From contig NZ_AOLP01000017.1 in the NCBI RefSeq assembly GCF_000337795.1, positions 211,762-275,761 on the forward strand: a DNA stretch of 64,000 bases, written 5' to 3'. The notes under the pieces are model-generated. The model saw only the letters and a program-made list of their open reading frames with translations, was not told the origin of the DNA and searched no databases. Of this stretch, positions 36,123 through 44,948 are shown one piece after another. The first letter of the stretch is position 1, and each line of letters starts with the position of its first letter. Made by a program: the position numbers and the translations under genes. This DNA comes from Haloferax denitrificans ATCC 35960 (GTDB lineage: Archaea; Halobacteriota; Halobacteria; Halobacteriales; Haloferacaceae).

Positions 36123-36229
36123 CAGTCCACCTCCGGCGAGGCGAGCGCCGTCTCGGTTCGCTCCGTCCGTCGCGTCGATTCGACGCCCCGCGTCGCGGGC
36201 GGCGACGGCGACCGCGTAGACGCGGTCAT
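36122..36229 (-). CDS. 35-residue frame coupling regulator B to zinc-ribbon B
   Basis: The frame begins at an ATG that overlaps the regulator stop (ATGA) and ends on the start of the zinc-ribbon gene (TGATG). It encodes a serine/threonine/arginine-rich peptide with no motif (MTASTRSPSPPATRG at the start). It may be a real small protein or simply a relay that keeps ribosomes in place for the downstream gene. Confidence 0.4.
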   Translation of the reverse strand: MTASTRSPSPPATRGVESTRRTERTETALASPEVD

Positions 36230-36627
36230 CGCGACCGGCCCTCCGAGCCGTCTTCGCCGCCGTCGGTGGCGACCTGCCGGAACGCGAGCGACACGCCCGC
36301 GTCGTCGAACGAAAACGAGAGCGTGTCGAAGTTGGTCGCGAACTCCCGCGGGTGGTGCGTCGCCGTCTGGACCCGCAGTCGCTCGTCGAGGAGCGACGCC
36401 TCGGTGAGCGAGTCGAGCTTCCGGTAGACCGTCGACAGCGGCACGTCACAGAGTTCGGCGCACTCCTGTGCGGTCCGCGGGGCCCCGTCGCAGGCGGCGA
36501 GGATTCGCCGGCTGTCGCCGTCGCTGAGCGCCGAGAGGACCGCCGACGGCTCCGCGGCGACCTGCTGGATCCGGTTCGGGTCGAGCGTCGATGCGTTTCG
36601 GGCGGCGACTGCGGAAGGCGAGTTCAT
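36226..36627 (-). CDS. Winged-helix transcriptional regulator B
   Basis: The 133-residue protein has a winged helix at about residues 35-90 (RRILAACDGAPRTAQECAELCDVPLSTVYRKLDSL) and a beta-rich tail (DTLSFSFDDAGVSLAFRQ). It is paralogous to the regulator at 33870, sharing the PLST-YRKLD recognition helix. The ATG at 36627 follows a short leader. The gene is the head of a coupled unit with the 35-residue frame and zinc-ribbon B. Confidence 0.8.
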   Translation of the reverse strand: MNSPSAVAARNASTLDPNRIQQVAAEPSAVLSALSDGDSRRILAACDGAPRTAQECAELCDVPLSTVYRKLDSLTEASLLDERLRVQTATHHPREFATNFDTLSFSFDDAGVSLAFRQVATDGGEDGSEGRSR

Positions 36628-36683
36628 ACTTCGATAGACGACGGACACCGGGAGGTATCTCCCCCCGCGCTATCCGGGGGGGT

Positions 36684-37541
36684 TTAAGTACTCGACTCGT
36701 CGCCGGCTTCGAGTTGCGCCAGTCTGCGGCGCACCGCGGGGTTCGAACTCGGCGCGAGGATAAAGCGGCCCGCGCCCATCGTGAGGCTCCGCAGGTACCA
36801 GTAGACGACGCGCCGGACCGGGCGGAACCGGCCGTCCGTCAGGGCGACCGCGCCGCGCCACGCGTTGCGCCGCCCCTCGCGGAGCGTGAAAAACGACAGC
36901 GCCTCGTCCAGCCGACCCAACGACTCGTCGATGTCGGCGACGCCCTCGGCGTACCGCTCGGCGATGAGGTCCTGTTCCTCGTCGACGAGGCGGCGGAGGA
37001 CCCGGTTGATGCGGCGGTGGTCGTCGTACTTCGCGGGGCGGTCGGGGTCGATGCCGACCTCGTGGAGCGCCAGCGCGAGGTCGTAGTTCACGTGGGCGTT
37101 GACGCCGAGCAACACGTCCTGTACGACGAGCGACTCCCCGGCGAGCGCCGTCTCGAAGGAGAGTCGCCACGGGTCGGGCACGTCGTCGTGGTCGCCGCGT
37201 TCGAAGGCGCGGAACGCCCGCCGGTAGTGGTCCGCGAAGGTGACGAGGTAGTCGGCGACCCACTCGGGGTCGGCAAAGTCGTCGCCGCCGAGCCCGCGGT
37301 CGACCTCGGCGGTCACGCGGGCGTAGATAGTCAGGAACGCGGCGCGGCGGTCGCCGCGCTCGTACAGGAGCGATTCGAGCGCCGACAGGCGGTCGTGGGC
37401 GTCGGCCACGTCTCGGAACGGCGCGTCGACGAGGGCGAGAACCTCCGCGCTCGCGTCGCGGGCGACGCCGGAAAGCGACGGGTTCGGCGTCCGCACCGCG
37501 GCCGCGAGCTTTCTCGCCTCCTCGAACGTCGTCCGTTGCAT
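36684..37541 (-). CDS. DUF5995-family protein
   Basis: The 285-residue product is largely helical, with FADHYRRAFRAFERGD, LGVNAHVNYDLALALHEVGID and DDHRRINRVLRRLVDEEQD as the most conserved-looking blocks. These fit the DUF5995 group found in bacteria and haloarchaea. It has conserved histidines and acidic residues that could bind metal, but no biochemical role is known. There is no signal peptide. It starts 70 bases downstream of the PPOX copy 2 gene end. Confidence 0.7.
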   Translation of the reverse strand: MQRTTFEEARKLAAAVRTPNPSLSGVARDASAEVLALVDAPFRDVADAHDRLSALESLLYERGDRRAAFLTIYARVTAEVDRGLGGDDFADPEWVADYLVTFADHYRRAFRAFERGDHDDVPDPWRLSFETALAGESLVVQDVLLGVNAHVNYDLALALHEVGIDPDRPAKYDDHRRINRVLRRLVDEEQDLIAERYAEGVADIDESLGRLDEALSFFTLREGRRNAWRGAVALTDGRFRPVRRVVYWYLRSLTMGAGRFILAPSSNPAVRRRLAQLEAGDESST

Positions 37542-37609
37542 CGGCTGAATTCCCAGACGGTCCCGGCTTCGATAACGATACCGGCGCGGGGGGGTCGGCG
37601 ACCCGGCGC

Positions 37610-38065
37610 TCACGCGCGCCGGCGTTGAAGCCCCGACCGGGACGCGATGCGAAGCTCCCAGCCGAGGATGTCCTGCATCGGCTCCGTCTCCGAGAACAGG
37701 GTCGGATACCACGCGTTGTCTTCGAGCACGTCGCGGACGCGGTCCCAGTCGCCGTCGTCGACCCGGCGGAGTTCGCCGTCGACGACGACGCTCTCCCACT
37801 CGTCCCGCGAGGGGGCGTTCCAGACCGCGAAGCTCGCGCGGGCGGTCCGCTCGGCGAACTCGGTCTTCTTCGAGGACTCCCCGGGCCGGAGGAAGACGAA
37901 GTAGAGCCGCTCCCGGTCGGCGTCGTAGCCGAACGAGAGGGGAATCCCGTAGGCGACGCCGTCGTCCGCGAGCGAGAGAACGCCGACGCCCTCCTCGCGG
38001 AGCAGGCGGTCTATCTCCTCGGCCGACATCTCGATTCGGTTGTGTTGGGCGAAGTCAGGGGCCAT
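37610..38065 (-). CDS. Pyridoxamine 5'-phosphate oxidase-family flavin protein, copy 2
   Basis: The 151-residue protein has the same split-barrel FMN pattern as the protein at 35089: GVLSLADDGVAYGIPLSFGYD near residue 30, then FAVWNAPSRDEWESVVVDGELRRV. It is preceded by a histidine-containing N-terminus (MAPDFAQHN). Substrate and cofactor use are unknown. The start at 38065 was chosen over an upstream in-frame ATG because it gives the family length. Confidence 0.8.
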   Translation of the reverse strand: MAPDFAQHNRIEMSAEEIDRLLREEGVGVLSLADDGVAYGIPLSFGYDADRERLYFVFLRPGESSKKTEFAERTARASFAVWNAPSRDEWESVVVDGELRRVDDGDWDRVRDVLEDNAWYPTLFSETEPMQDILGWELRIASRSGLQRRRA

Positions 38066-38187
38066 GGTATGTATATGCACGGAGATGACATAAGCCTGCC
38101 AGCGAGCCGAGTCGGCGGCGTGCACCGCGGGCGGCCCGCGACGCGGGGCTTATCCCCGACGACCACGAACCGCGGGACGACACCCGG

Positions 38188-38985
38188 ATGACGGTGAACA
38201 CACTCCACCGGCCGACGCACCGAGACGCCCTCGTCCACCTCGAAGCCGCCTTCGAGCGCGGCGACATGGTGACGATATTCGGTCGGTGCACGGTCGATTA
38301 CGACGGCCGCGCGACGAGCGAACTCGGTCCCGGGGACCGGCTCGTCGTCCTGAAGCCGGACGGCTCGATTCTGGTCCACACCGACGAGAAGCGGACGCCG
38401 GTCAACTGGCAACCGCCGGGATGCACTCACTCCGCGAGCGTCCGCGACGGCCGGCTTCGGGTCCGGAGCACGCGCACGAGCCCCGACGAGCGACTCGACG
38501 TGCGGTTCGAGCGCGTCGAGCAGTGTTCGGCCTACGCCGTCAACGACCGGAGCGACCTCGAACTCGTCGGGAGCGAGGAGGACCTGCGACAGCACATCCT
38601 CGCGGACCCCGAAATCCTCGAAGCGGGGTTCGAGCCGCTCGAAACCGAGCGGCAGAGCGACGCGGGCGCTATCGACATCTTCGGCGAGGACGCGGACGGC
38701 GTCCCGGTCGTCGTGGAGTTGAAACGCCGCCGCGTCGGTCCCTCGGCGGCGAGCCAACTCCGCCGGTACGTGGACGCGCTCCACCGCGAGTTCGGCGACG
38801 ACGAGCCGATTCGCGGCGTCCTCGTCGCTCCCTCGGTGACGGAGCGAGCCGCCGACATGCTCGACCGCGAGGGGCTTGAGTTCGTCGCGCTCGACCCCGA
38901 GACGGGCGAACCGCCGGTCGAGGATGACGAAGGAGAAGCCGAAGAGAGCGAGGAAGCAGACGACGGCGACCGCGACGACGCCTAA
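38188..38985 (+). CDS. nucS: Endonuclease NucS (EndoMS)
   Basis: The 265-residue protein matches NucS, the mismatch-specific endonuclease that cuts both strands at mismatches and also flap DNA. The nuclease core shows AGAIDIFGEDADGVPVVVELKRRR (RecB-like D...E.K, about residues 158-178) and a later QLRRYVDAL helix. The N-terminal domain (about 1-110) binds DNA. The acidic C-terminal tail may hold a PCNA-interacting segment. It is divergent from the flavin protein gene. Confidence 0.92.
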   Translation: MTVNTLHRPTHRDALVHLEAAFERGDMVTIFGRCTVDYDGRATSELGPGDRLVVLKPDGSILVHTDEKRTPVNWQPPGCTHSASVRDGRLRVRSTRTSPDERLDVRFERVEQCSAYAVNDRSDLELVGSEEDLRQHILADPEILEAGFEPLETERQSDAGAIDIFGEDADGVPVVVELKRRRVGPSAASQLRRYVDALHREFGDDEPIRGVLVAPSVTERAADMLDREGLEFVALDPETGEPPVEDDEGEAEESEEADDGDRDDA

Positions 38986-39636
38986 TCAGTCCAGACCGGC
39001 GGCGGCGACGAAGTTCTCGACGGTTCGGTCGGCCGTCACGTCGCCGAAGTCGCGGGCGGCGTCGTCGTCGGGCCAGCCGAAGTCGTCGGCGACGCGGTCG
39101 AGGAGGGCGGCCGTGAACTCGGGGTGGTACTGGACCGTCCAGAGGGGCGCGTCCTCGTGGCGGGTGGCGAGGTGGTCGTAGTAGTCCGCGGAGGCGACGG
39201 TCTCCATGCGGTCGCCGGGGGCGACGACGTAGTCGCCGTGGACCATCGGGATGCGCCCGGAGACGCCCTCGAACAGGGGGTCGTCGCCGAGGTTCACGTC
39301 GGCGATGCCGCGGCGCTGGTCGCCGGCTTCGACGGTGCCGCCGAGGGCGTCGTTGACGAGCTGGTGGCCGAAGCAGACGCCGAGCGTGGGCAGTTCGCGG
39401 GCGACGAGGTCGCGGGCGAGCAGGCGCGCGTCGTCGAGCCACGGCCGCTCGTCGGCCTCGTAGACGCCCGCGGTGCTCCCGGTGAGGACGACGGCGTCGA
39501 CGTTCGAGAGCGTCGGGAGACCGTCGGCGGGAAGCGAGTGAACGGTCCCCTCGCGGCCGTCGAGCGCGAGGTCGGCGAGCGCGTCGGTGAAGTACGCGGG
39601 GCCGTCCGCAGGCATACAGTCGCAGACGAGCAACAT
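38986..39636 (-). CDS. Class I glutamine amidotransferase-like protein (GMP synthase subunit-like)
   Basis: The 216-residue protein has the class I GATase triad: C88 in TLGVCFGHQL, and H171 and E173 in QYHPEF. It resembles stand-alone GuaA-like amidotransferases that act in peptide or glutamine hydrolysis rather than true GMP synthesis. Its stop lies directly against that of nucS, with which it is convergent. Confidence 0.85.
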   Translation of the reverse strand: MLLVCDCMPADGPAYFTDALADLALDGREGTVHSLPADGLPTLSNVDAVVLTGSTAGVYEADERPWLDDARLLARDLVARELPTLGVCFGHQLVNDALGGTVEAGDQRRGIADVNLGDDPLFEGVSGRIPMVHGDYVVAPGDRMETVASADYYDHLATRHEDAPLWTVQYHPEFTAALLDRVADDFGWPDDDAARDFGDVTADRTVENFVAAAGLD

Positions 39637-39797
39637 GGTCCGAATCGTGGCGGCGGCGGCGCATAAGACTGTCTCCCGGCCGGGACGGTCGGCCCGCCGC
39701 GACGAACCGGCGTGCCAGCGCCTGACACGACCGCGGCGGGCGAATGAAGCTTCGAAGCGTTTTTAGCCCGCCTGACCCTTCGGTTTCACAAGTAACC

Positions 39798-40328
39798 ATG
39801 TCAGACAAGCCCGCCTCTATGTACCGGGAGATTACGAACCCGGCGTACACCCGACGCGAGTACATCACGGGTATCCCCGGTTCGAAGATCGCACAGCACA
39901 ACATGGGCGACCTGCAGGCCGACCCCGAGGACTACCCCGTCCAGATCAGCCTGAAGGTCGAAGAGGAAGTGCAGATTCGCCACGGTTCGCTCGAATCCGC
40001 GCGTCTGTCTGCCAACCGCCTCATGCTCAAGCACGCCGGCGAAAAGCAGTACAAGATGGTCCTGCGCAAGTTCCCGCACCACGTCATCCGGGAGAACAAG
40101 CAGGCGACCGGCGCGGGTGCGGACCGTGTCTCCGACGGGATGCGCCAGTCGTTCGGGAAGGTCGTCGGCACCGCCGCTCGCATCCCCAAGGGCGAGACGG
40201 TGTTCACCATCTACTGCGACGTCGAGGACGCGGAGACGGCGAAGGACGCCTTCCGCCGCGCGTACAACAAGATGTCGCCGCCGTGCCGCATCGTCGTCGA
40301 CCGCGGCGAAGAACTGCTCGTCGCGTAA
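39798..40328 (+). CDS. rpl10e: Ribosomal protein L10e (uL16)
   Basis: The 176-residue protein is archaeal L10e of the large ribosomal subunit near the peptidyl-transferase centre, with [17 protein letters not shown] at the N-terminus and [23 protein letters not shown] in the middle. It starts at the ATG at 39798, about 15 bases after an A/C-rich leader. It is a monocistronic gene, unlike the main ribosomal operons. Confidence 0.97.
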   Translation: MSDKPASMYREITNPAYTRREYITGIPGSKIAQHNMGDLQADPEDYPVQISLKVEEEVQIRHGSLESARLSANRLMLKHAGEKQYKMVLRKFPHHVIRENKQATGAGADRVSDGMRQSFGKVVGTAARIPKGETVFTIYCDVEDAETAKDAFRRAYNKMSPPCRIVVDRGEELLVA

Positions 40329-40413
40329 GTTCGCGTCGGCGCGTCGGCGCGTGCTCGGAACGCGCCTCGCCTCGAACCCACCATTTTTGCCCCGGGACCC
40401 CGCCTCGTAGCGT

Positions 40414-41286
40414 ATGCTTCGGTTGGCGGTCACCACCTCCAGCGAGACGTTCGAGCGAATGCGCGGCCCGCTCGGCGACCGCGGCATCGACGTGGGACAC
40501 CTCCCCGCCGAGGGGTTCGCGCTCGACCTCTCGACGCCGCCGGCCGAGTCGTTCGACGTCGGCTTCGTCTACCCGTCCCGGCCGATGGAGGGCGGCGTCG
40601 TCACCGCCAGACACGACATCCCGTGGGTGAACACGCGCGAGGACGTGCTCACCTCGCGGAACAAGGCGGGCGTCATCGCGGCGCTCGAACGCGCCGGCCT
40701 GCCGGTCCCGCGGAGCGTCTGCGTCTCGAACCCGGCCGACGAGTCCGACCTGCTCGACGCCGTTGAATCCGCGGGTCTCGACTACCCCGTCGTCGTCAAG
40801 CCGAACTCCACGACACGCGGCGTCGGCATCGCCAAGGCCCACGACCCGGACTCGCTTTCGGGGCACGCGGACGTGCTGAGCCTCGTCCACGACTTCCGAG
40901 CGACCGGCGACAAGTCGTTTCTGATTCAGGAGTGGCTCCCGGACGCGCGCGACTACCGGGCGATGGTGCTCGACGGCGAGGTCGTCGGCGCGGTCGAACG
41001 CCGCCTGTCCGACGGGGCGCGCGACGGCGGGCGCTGGAAGCACAACGTCCACCGCGGCGCGGAGGCGGTCGGCGTGGCCCTCCCGAAGCGACACCGCGAC
41101 CTCGCCGAGGCGGTCGCCGACGAGTTGGGCATCCGCTATCTCGGGGTCGACCTGCTCGAATCCGACGGGCGGGTCGTCGTCTCGGAGACGAACGCCCGGC
41201 CGACCATCGACGACGACGCGAAGTACGACGCCGGCTTTTTCGACCGACTGGCGGCGCTCGTCGAACGGGTCGCAAAGAAGTCCTGA
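40414..41286 (+). CDS. ATP-grasp ligase of the RimK type
   Basis: The 290-residue protein carries the ATP-grasp fold: a lysine in YPVVVKPNSTTRGVGIAK near residue 130, the IQEWLPDARDYRAMVLDGEVVGAVER strand-loop, and acidic and asparagine metal ligands at the end (GVDLLESDGRVVVSETNARPTIDD). Relatives join glutamate or other amino acids to protein or cofactor carboxylates. The substrate is unknown. It is a single gene between rpl10e and hsp20. Confidence 0.8.
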   Translation: MLRLAVTTSSETFERMRGPLGDRGIDVGHLPAEGFALDLSTPPAESFDVGFVYPSRPMEGGVVTARHDIPWVNTREDVLTSRNKAGVIAALERAGLPVPRSVCVSNPADESDLLDAVESAGLDYPVVVKPNSTTRGVGIAKAHDPDSLSGHADVLSLVHDFRATGDKSFLIQEWLPDARDYRAMVLDGEVVGAVERRLSDGARDGGRWKHNVHRGAEAVGVALPKRHRDLAEAVADELGIRYLGVDLLESDGRVVVSETNARPTIDDDAKYDAGFFDRLAALVERVAKKS

Positions 41287-41310
41287 GCGGGCCGCAAAGA
41301 AATCGAGTCG

Positions 41311-41673
41311 TTACTCGACGTCGATGGCGGCGGAGTCCTCGGCGCGGTCGAACGTGACCTGCAGGACGCCGTTGTTGAAGGTGGCCGATGCGGAGTGCTC
41401 GTCGACGCGGGCCGGGAGGCGGATGCGTTCGTCGTACTCGCGGCGGTCACCGGCGGCGCTGATAGTCAGCGTCTCACCGTCGCACTTGAGGTCGATGGCG
41501 TCTTTGTCGACGCCCGGGAGGTCCGCGACGAGTCGGAGTGTAGAGCCCTCATCGTACACGTCGATGTGGGTCTCGGAGGCGAATCCGGCGTCGCCTCCGG
41601 TCATGTCGTTCATCATCCGTTCGATTTCGTCGAAGATGTTGTCGAACGGGTCGTCGCGGTCGTCTCTGACCAT
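41311..41673 (-). CDS. Hsp20 small heat-shock protein
   Basis: The 120-residue product is a small alpha-crystallin chaperone. Its N-terminus is short (DNIFDEIERMMNDM). The crystallin domain covers about residues 34-110, with LRLVADLPGVDKDAIDL, DERIRLPARVD and the A/G-x-L pattern in NNGVLQVTF. The last few residues (SAAIDVE) give an IxV-like tail. It should form oligomers that bind unfolded protein. Confidence 0.92.
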   Translation of the reverse strand: MVRDDRDDPFDNIFDEIERMMNDMTGGDAGFASETHIDVYDEGSTLRLVADLPGVDKDAIDLKCDGETLTISAAGDRREYDERIRLPARVDEHSASATFNNGVLQVTFDRAEDSAAIDVE

Positions 41674-41940
41674 GAGGGCCGCTATGAAATCGGAGGATAA
41701 AACGTTTCTGCCTGTGACAGTCTCCTGCCAACGAATCGCCAGAATTCGGCCGCGAGCGCCCGTCTACGACCCGACTATCCGACCCACGGGTGGCGTGTCA
41801 ATCTCCGCCCGTGTCTGACCGGTTATGTTCGTTTCTGTCGGTATTGTGATTGCGAATGAAAGGTAACGTTCGATTCAGCCGGATTTACCGAAACAGATAT
41901 ACTCCTGCGCCCGGGATATCCATACGGATACTACTCGAAC

Positions 41941-42993
41941 ATGAGTGAAAAATCCTACCTCAGCGCGGGCGAGAACGTGGATGAATCGGACGTGGTGCGG
42001 GTGGCACTCAACGGCTTCGGCCGCATCGGCCGGAACATCTTCCGTGCCGTCCTCGACAACCCGAAGGTCGAACTGGTCGCCATCAACGACGTCATGGACT
42101 TCGACGACATGGCGTACCTCGCGAAGTACGACTCCGTCATGGGCCGACTCGACGGCGTCGAGCGCGACGGCGACTCGCTGTCCATCGGCGGCACCTCGGT
42201 GAGCCTCTACAACGTCCAGTCCCCCGCGGAGCTTCCGTGGGGCGAACTCGACGTGGACGTGGCGCTCGAATGTACGGGCATCTTCCGCACGAAGGAAGAC
42301 GCCTCCGCACACCTCGAAGCGGGCGCGGACAAGGTCGTCATCTCCGCGCCGCCGAAGGGCGACGAGCCGGTCAAGCAGATCGTCTACGGTGTCAACCACG
42401 ACGAGTACGACGGCGAGGACATCGTCTCGAACGCCTCCTGTACGACCAACTCCGTCACGCCGGTCGCGAAGGTGCTCGACGAGGAGTTCGGCATCGAGAA
42501 CGGTCTCCTGACGACCGTCCACGCCTACACGGGCAGTCAGAACCTCATCGACAGCCCCCACGCGAAACAGCGTCGCGGGCGCGCCGCCGCCGAGAACATC
42601 GTCCCGACGACGACCGGCGCGGCGCAGGCGGCCACCGAGATTCTGCCCCAGCTCGACGGCAAGCTCGACGGCATGGCGATTCGCGTCCCCGTGCCGAACG
42701 GCTCGCTCACCGAGCTCGTCGTCCGCCTCGAAGACAAGCCCTCCGTCGAGGAGATTAACGACGCCTTCCGCGCCGCGGCCGACTCCGGCCCGCTCGCGGG
42801 CGTCCTCGGCTACACGGACGACGAGGTCACCTCGCGTGACATCCTCGGCCTGCCGTTCTCCAGCACCGTCGACCTCAACACGACCAACCAGGTCAACGAC
42901 GGCGGCCTCTACAAGATTCTGACGTGGTACGACAACGAGTACGGCTTCTCCAACCGGATGCTCGACGTCGCCCACTTCGTCACTCACCAGTAG
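41941..42993 (+). CDS. gapI: Glyceraldehyde-3-phosphate dehydrogenase, type I (bacterial-like)
   Basis: The 350-residue enzyme has the NAD motif LNGFGRIGRN and the catalytic cysteine C167 in SNASCTTNSVTP, plus the conserved WYDNEYGFSNRM. It converts glyceraldehyde-3-phosphate to 1,3-bisphosphoglycerate. The next gene, pgk, lies 75 bases downstream. In Haloferax I recall that the type I enzyme serves sugar breakdown; I infer that here. Confidence 0.95.
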   Translation: MSEKSYLSAGENVDESDVVRVALNGFGRIGRNIFRAVLDNPKVELVAINDVMDFDDMAYLAKYDSVMGRLDGVERDGDSLSIGGTSVSLYNVQSPAELPWGELDVDVALECTGIFRTKEDASAHLEAGADKVVISAPPKGDEPVKQIVYGVNHDEYDGEDIVSNASCTTNSVTPVAKVLDEEFGIENGLLTTVHAYTGSQNLIDSPHAKQRRGRAAAENIVPTTTGAAQAATEILPQLDGKLDGMAIRVPVPNGSLTELVVRLEDKPSVEEINDAFRAAADSGPLAGVLGYTDDEVTSRDILGLPFSSTVDLNTTNQVNDGGLYKILTWYDNEYGFSNRMLDVAHFVTHQ

Positions 42994-43068
42994 ACGCCGC
43001 CGCGAATCGCCCGCGATTTCAGCGCGAGCTACCCACCACTAAGTAATCCCTCCACGTTCTTCCACCCG

Positions 43069-44274
43069 ATGTTCAAGACCCTCGACGACCTCGACCCGGA
43101 GCAGTGCGTACTCGTCCGACTCGACCTCAATTCGCCAGTCGAAAACGGCGAGGTCCAAGACAACCGACGGTTCGACCGCCACGCGGAGACCGTCCGCGAA
43201 CTCGCCGAGGCCGGCCACCGCGTCGTCCTCATGGCCCATCAGGGTCGACCCGGCGACGACGACTTCGTCTCGCTCGAACAGCACGCCGACATCCTCGCGG
43301 GCCACATCGGCCGCGACGTGGGGTTCGTCGCCGACACCTACGGCGATGACGCCATCGCCGCCATCGACGCGCTCGAAGCCGGCGAGGTGCTCCTCCTCGA
43401 AAACACGCGGATGTGCGACGAGGAACTCCCCGAGGAGGACCCCGAAGTCAAGGCCGACACCGAGTTCGTCCGGACGCTCGCCGAGCACGTCGACGCCTAC
43501 GTCAACGACGCCTACTCGGCGGCCCACCGCTCGCACGCCTCCCTCGTCGGCTTCCCGCTCGTGTTACCCGCCTACGCGGGTCGCGTGATGCAGACCGAGT
43601 ACGAGGCCAACTCCTCTATCGCCACCCGCGAGTTCGACGGGCAGGTGACGATGGTCGTCGGCGGGACGAAAGCCACGGACGTCATCGACGTGATGAACAA
43701 CCTCGGCGACAAGGTCGACCAGTTCCTCCTCGGCGGCATCGCCGGCGAGCTGTTCCTCCGCGCGGCCGGCAACGACGTGGGCTTCGACCTCGACGGCATG
43801 GACTTCTTCGACGACCAGTGGGAGGCGAACCGCGAGACCATCGAGTCGCTTCTCGACGAGCGCGGCGACCAGATTAAACTCGCCGTCGACCTCGCCTACG
43901 AGGACGAGACCGACGACCGCGGCGAAATCGCGGTCGCCAACATCACCGAGAAGGACCGCGCGTACCTCGACGTCGGCTCGATGACGGTCGACGAGTACGA
44001 CCCCATCATCCGCGACTCCGAGGCCGTCTTCGTGAAGGGCGCGCTCGGCCTGTTCGAAGACGAGCGCTTCGCGGTCGGCACGACCGGCGTCCTCCGCGCC
44101 ATCGCCGAGACCGACTGCTTTTCGGTCGTCGGCGGCGGCGACACCTCCCGCGCCATCGAGATGTACGGCATGGACGAGGACGACTTCGGCCACGTCTCCA
44201 TCGCCGGCGGCGCGTACATCCGCGCGCTCACCGGCGCGCCGCTGGCCGGCGTCGAAGCGCTGAAGCAGGACTGA
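43069..44274 (+). CDS. pgk: Phosphoglycerate kinase
   Basis: The 401-residue enzyme transfers phosphate between 1,3-bisphosphoglycerate and ADP. Visible signatures are VLVRLDLNSPVENGEV near residue 15 and MAHQGRPGDDD near residue 58. Later come VVGGTKATDV and, in the C-terminal domain, SVVGGGDTSRAIEMYG and HVSIAGGAYIRAL. It is 75 bases downstream of gapI and likely cotranscribed with it. It is used in both glycolysis and gluconeogenesis. Confidence 0.97.
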   Translation: MFKTLDDLDPEQCVLVRLDLNSPVENGEVQDNRRFDRHAETVRELAEAGHRVVLMAHQGRPGDDDFVSLEQHADILAGHIGRDVGFVADTYGDDAIAAIDALEAGEVLLLENTRMCDEELPEEDPEVKADTEFVRTLAEHVDAYVNDAYSAAHRSHASLVGFPLVLPAYAGRVMQTEYEANSSIATREFDGQVTMVVGGTKATDVIDVMNNLGDKVDQFLLGGIAGELFLRAAGNDVGFDLDGMDFFDDQWEANRETIESLLDERGDQIKLAVDLAYEDETDDRGEIAVANITEKDRAYLDVGSMTVDEYDPIIRDSEAVFVKGALGLFEDERFAVGTTGVLRAIAETDCFSVVGGGDTSRAIEMYGMDEDDFGHVSIAGGAYIRALTGAPLAGVEALKQD

Positions 44275-44373
44275 GTTCCCCGCACTCCCGTTTTTCTTCT
44301 CGGTGACCGCGTCGAAGCCGCGGAACAGACGTGTCACCCAACGTTGATAGCCGACGCCGCCGAACCGGCTCCC

Positions 44374-44862
44374 ATGAAACTCGGCGTCGTCTCCGACACG
44401 CACGACAACCTCGATTACGTCGAAGCCGCGGTCTCGCACTTCGAATCCGAGGGCGCGGACGTGGTCGTCCACTGCGGCGACATCGTCGCGCCCTTCTCGG
44501 CCGCGCCGTTCGACGCGGACTTCGACTTCCACGCCGTCCGCGGCAACAACGACGGCGAGTGGGCGCTCCGCGAGGCGGTGGAGTCGTTCGGCACCTACCA
44601 CGACGACTTCGCGCACCTGACGCTCGACGGCCAAGAGATAGCGGTGTACCACGGCACCGAGGCCGGACTGGTCGACGCGCTCGTCGAGTCCGGGTCCTAC
44701 GACTTCGTCCTGCGCGGCCACACCCACGAGCGGGTGGTCGAACACCGCGGAAAGACGACGCACATCAACCCCGGCGGCCTGCCGATTCCCGGCGCTGACG
44801 ACGAGTTCCACGTCGCAATCGTCGACCTCGACACCGGGAACGTGGCGTCGCGGTCGCTGTGA
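44374..44862 (+). CDS. YfcE-type metallophosphoesterase
   Basis: The 162-residue protein has the phosphodiesterase metal motifs VVSDTHDN (residues 5-12), HCGDIV, VRGNNDGEW, GTEAG, and LRGHTHERVVEHRGKTTHINPGG. YfcE/MJ0936-type enzymes cleave phosphodiesters with manganese or nickel and have broad substrate range. It is 99 bases after pgk, so readthrough is possible, but it has no obvious metabolic link to it. Confidence 0.88.
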   Translation: MKLGVVSDTHDNLDYVEAAVSHFESEGADVVVHCGDIVAPFSAAPFDADFDFHAVRGNNDGEWALREAVESFGTYHDDFAHLTLDGQEIAVYHGTEAGLVDALVESGSYDFVLRGHTHERVVEHRGKTTHINPGGLPIPGADDEFHVAIVDLDTGNVASRSL

Positions 44863-44948
44863 GAGCGGAATCGAGTGGGTGAAAAAGCCGCGACTGCGCC
44901 GCACCGTCCCGAACTGCACCGCACCGAACTGAGCAGGCGATTCGCCGA

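Noticed and set aside
41880..41940. A TrmB-type TACT/GAGTA operator before gapI
   Set aside because: TACTC fragments are present but the required two half-sites with correct spacing are not.
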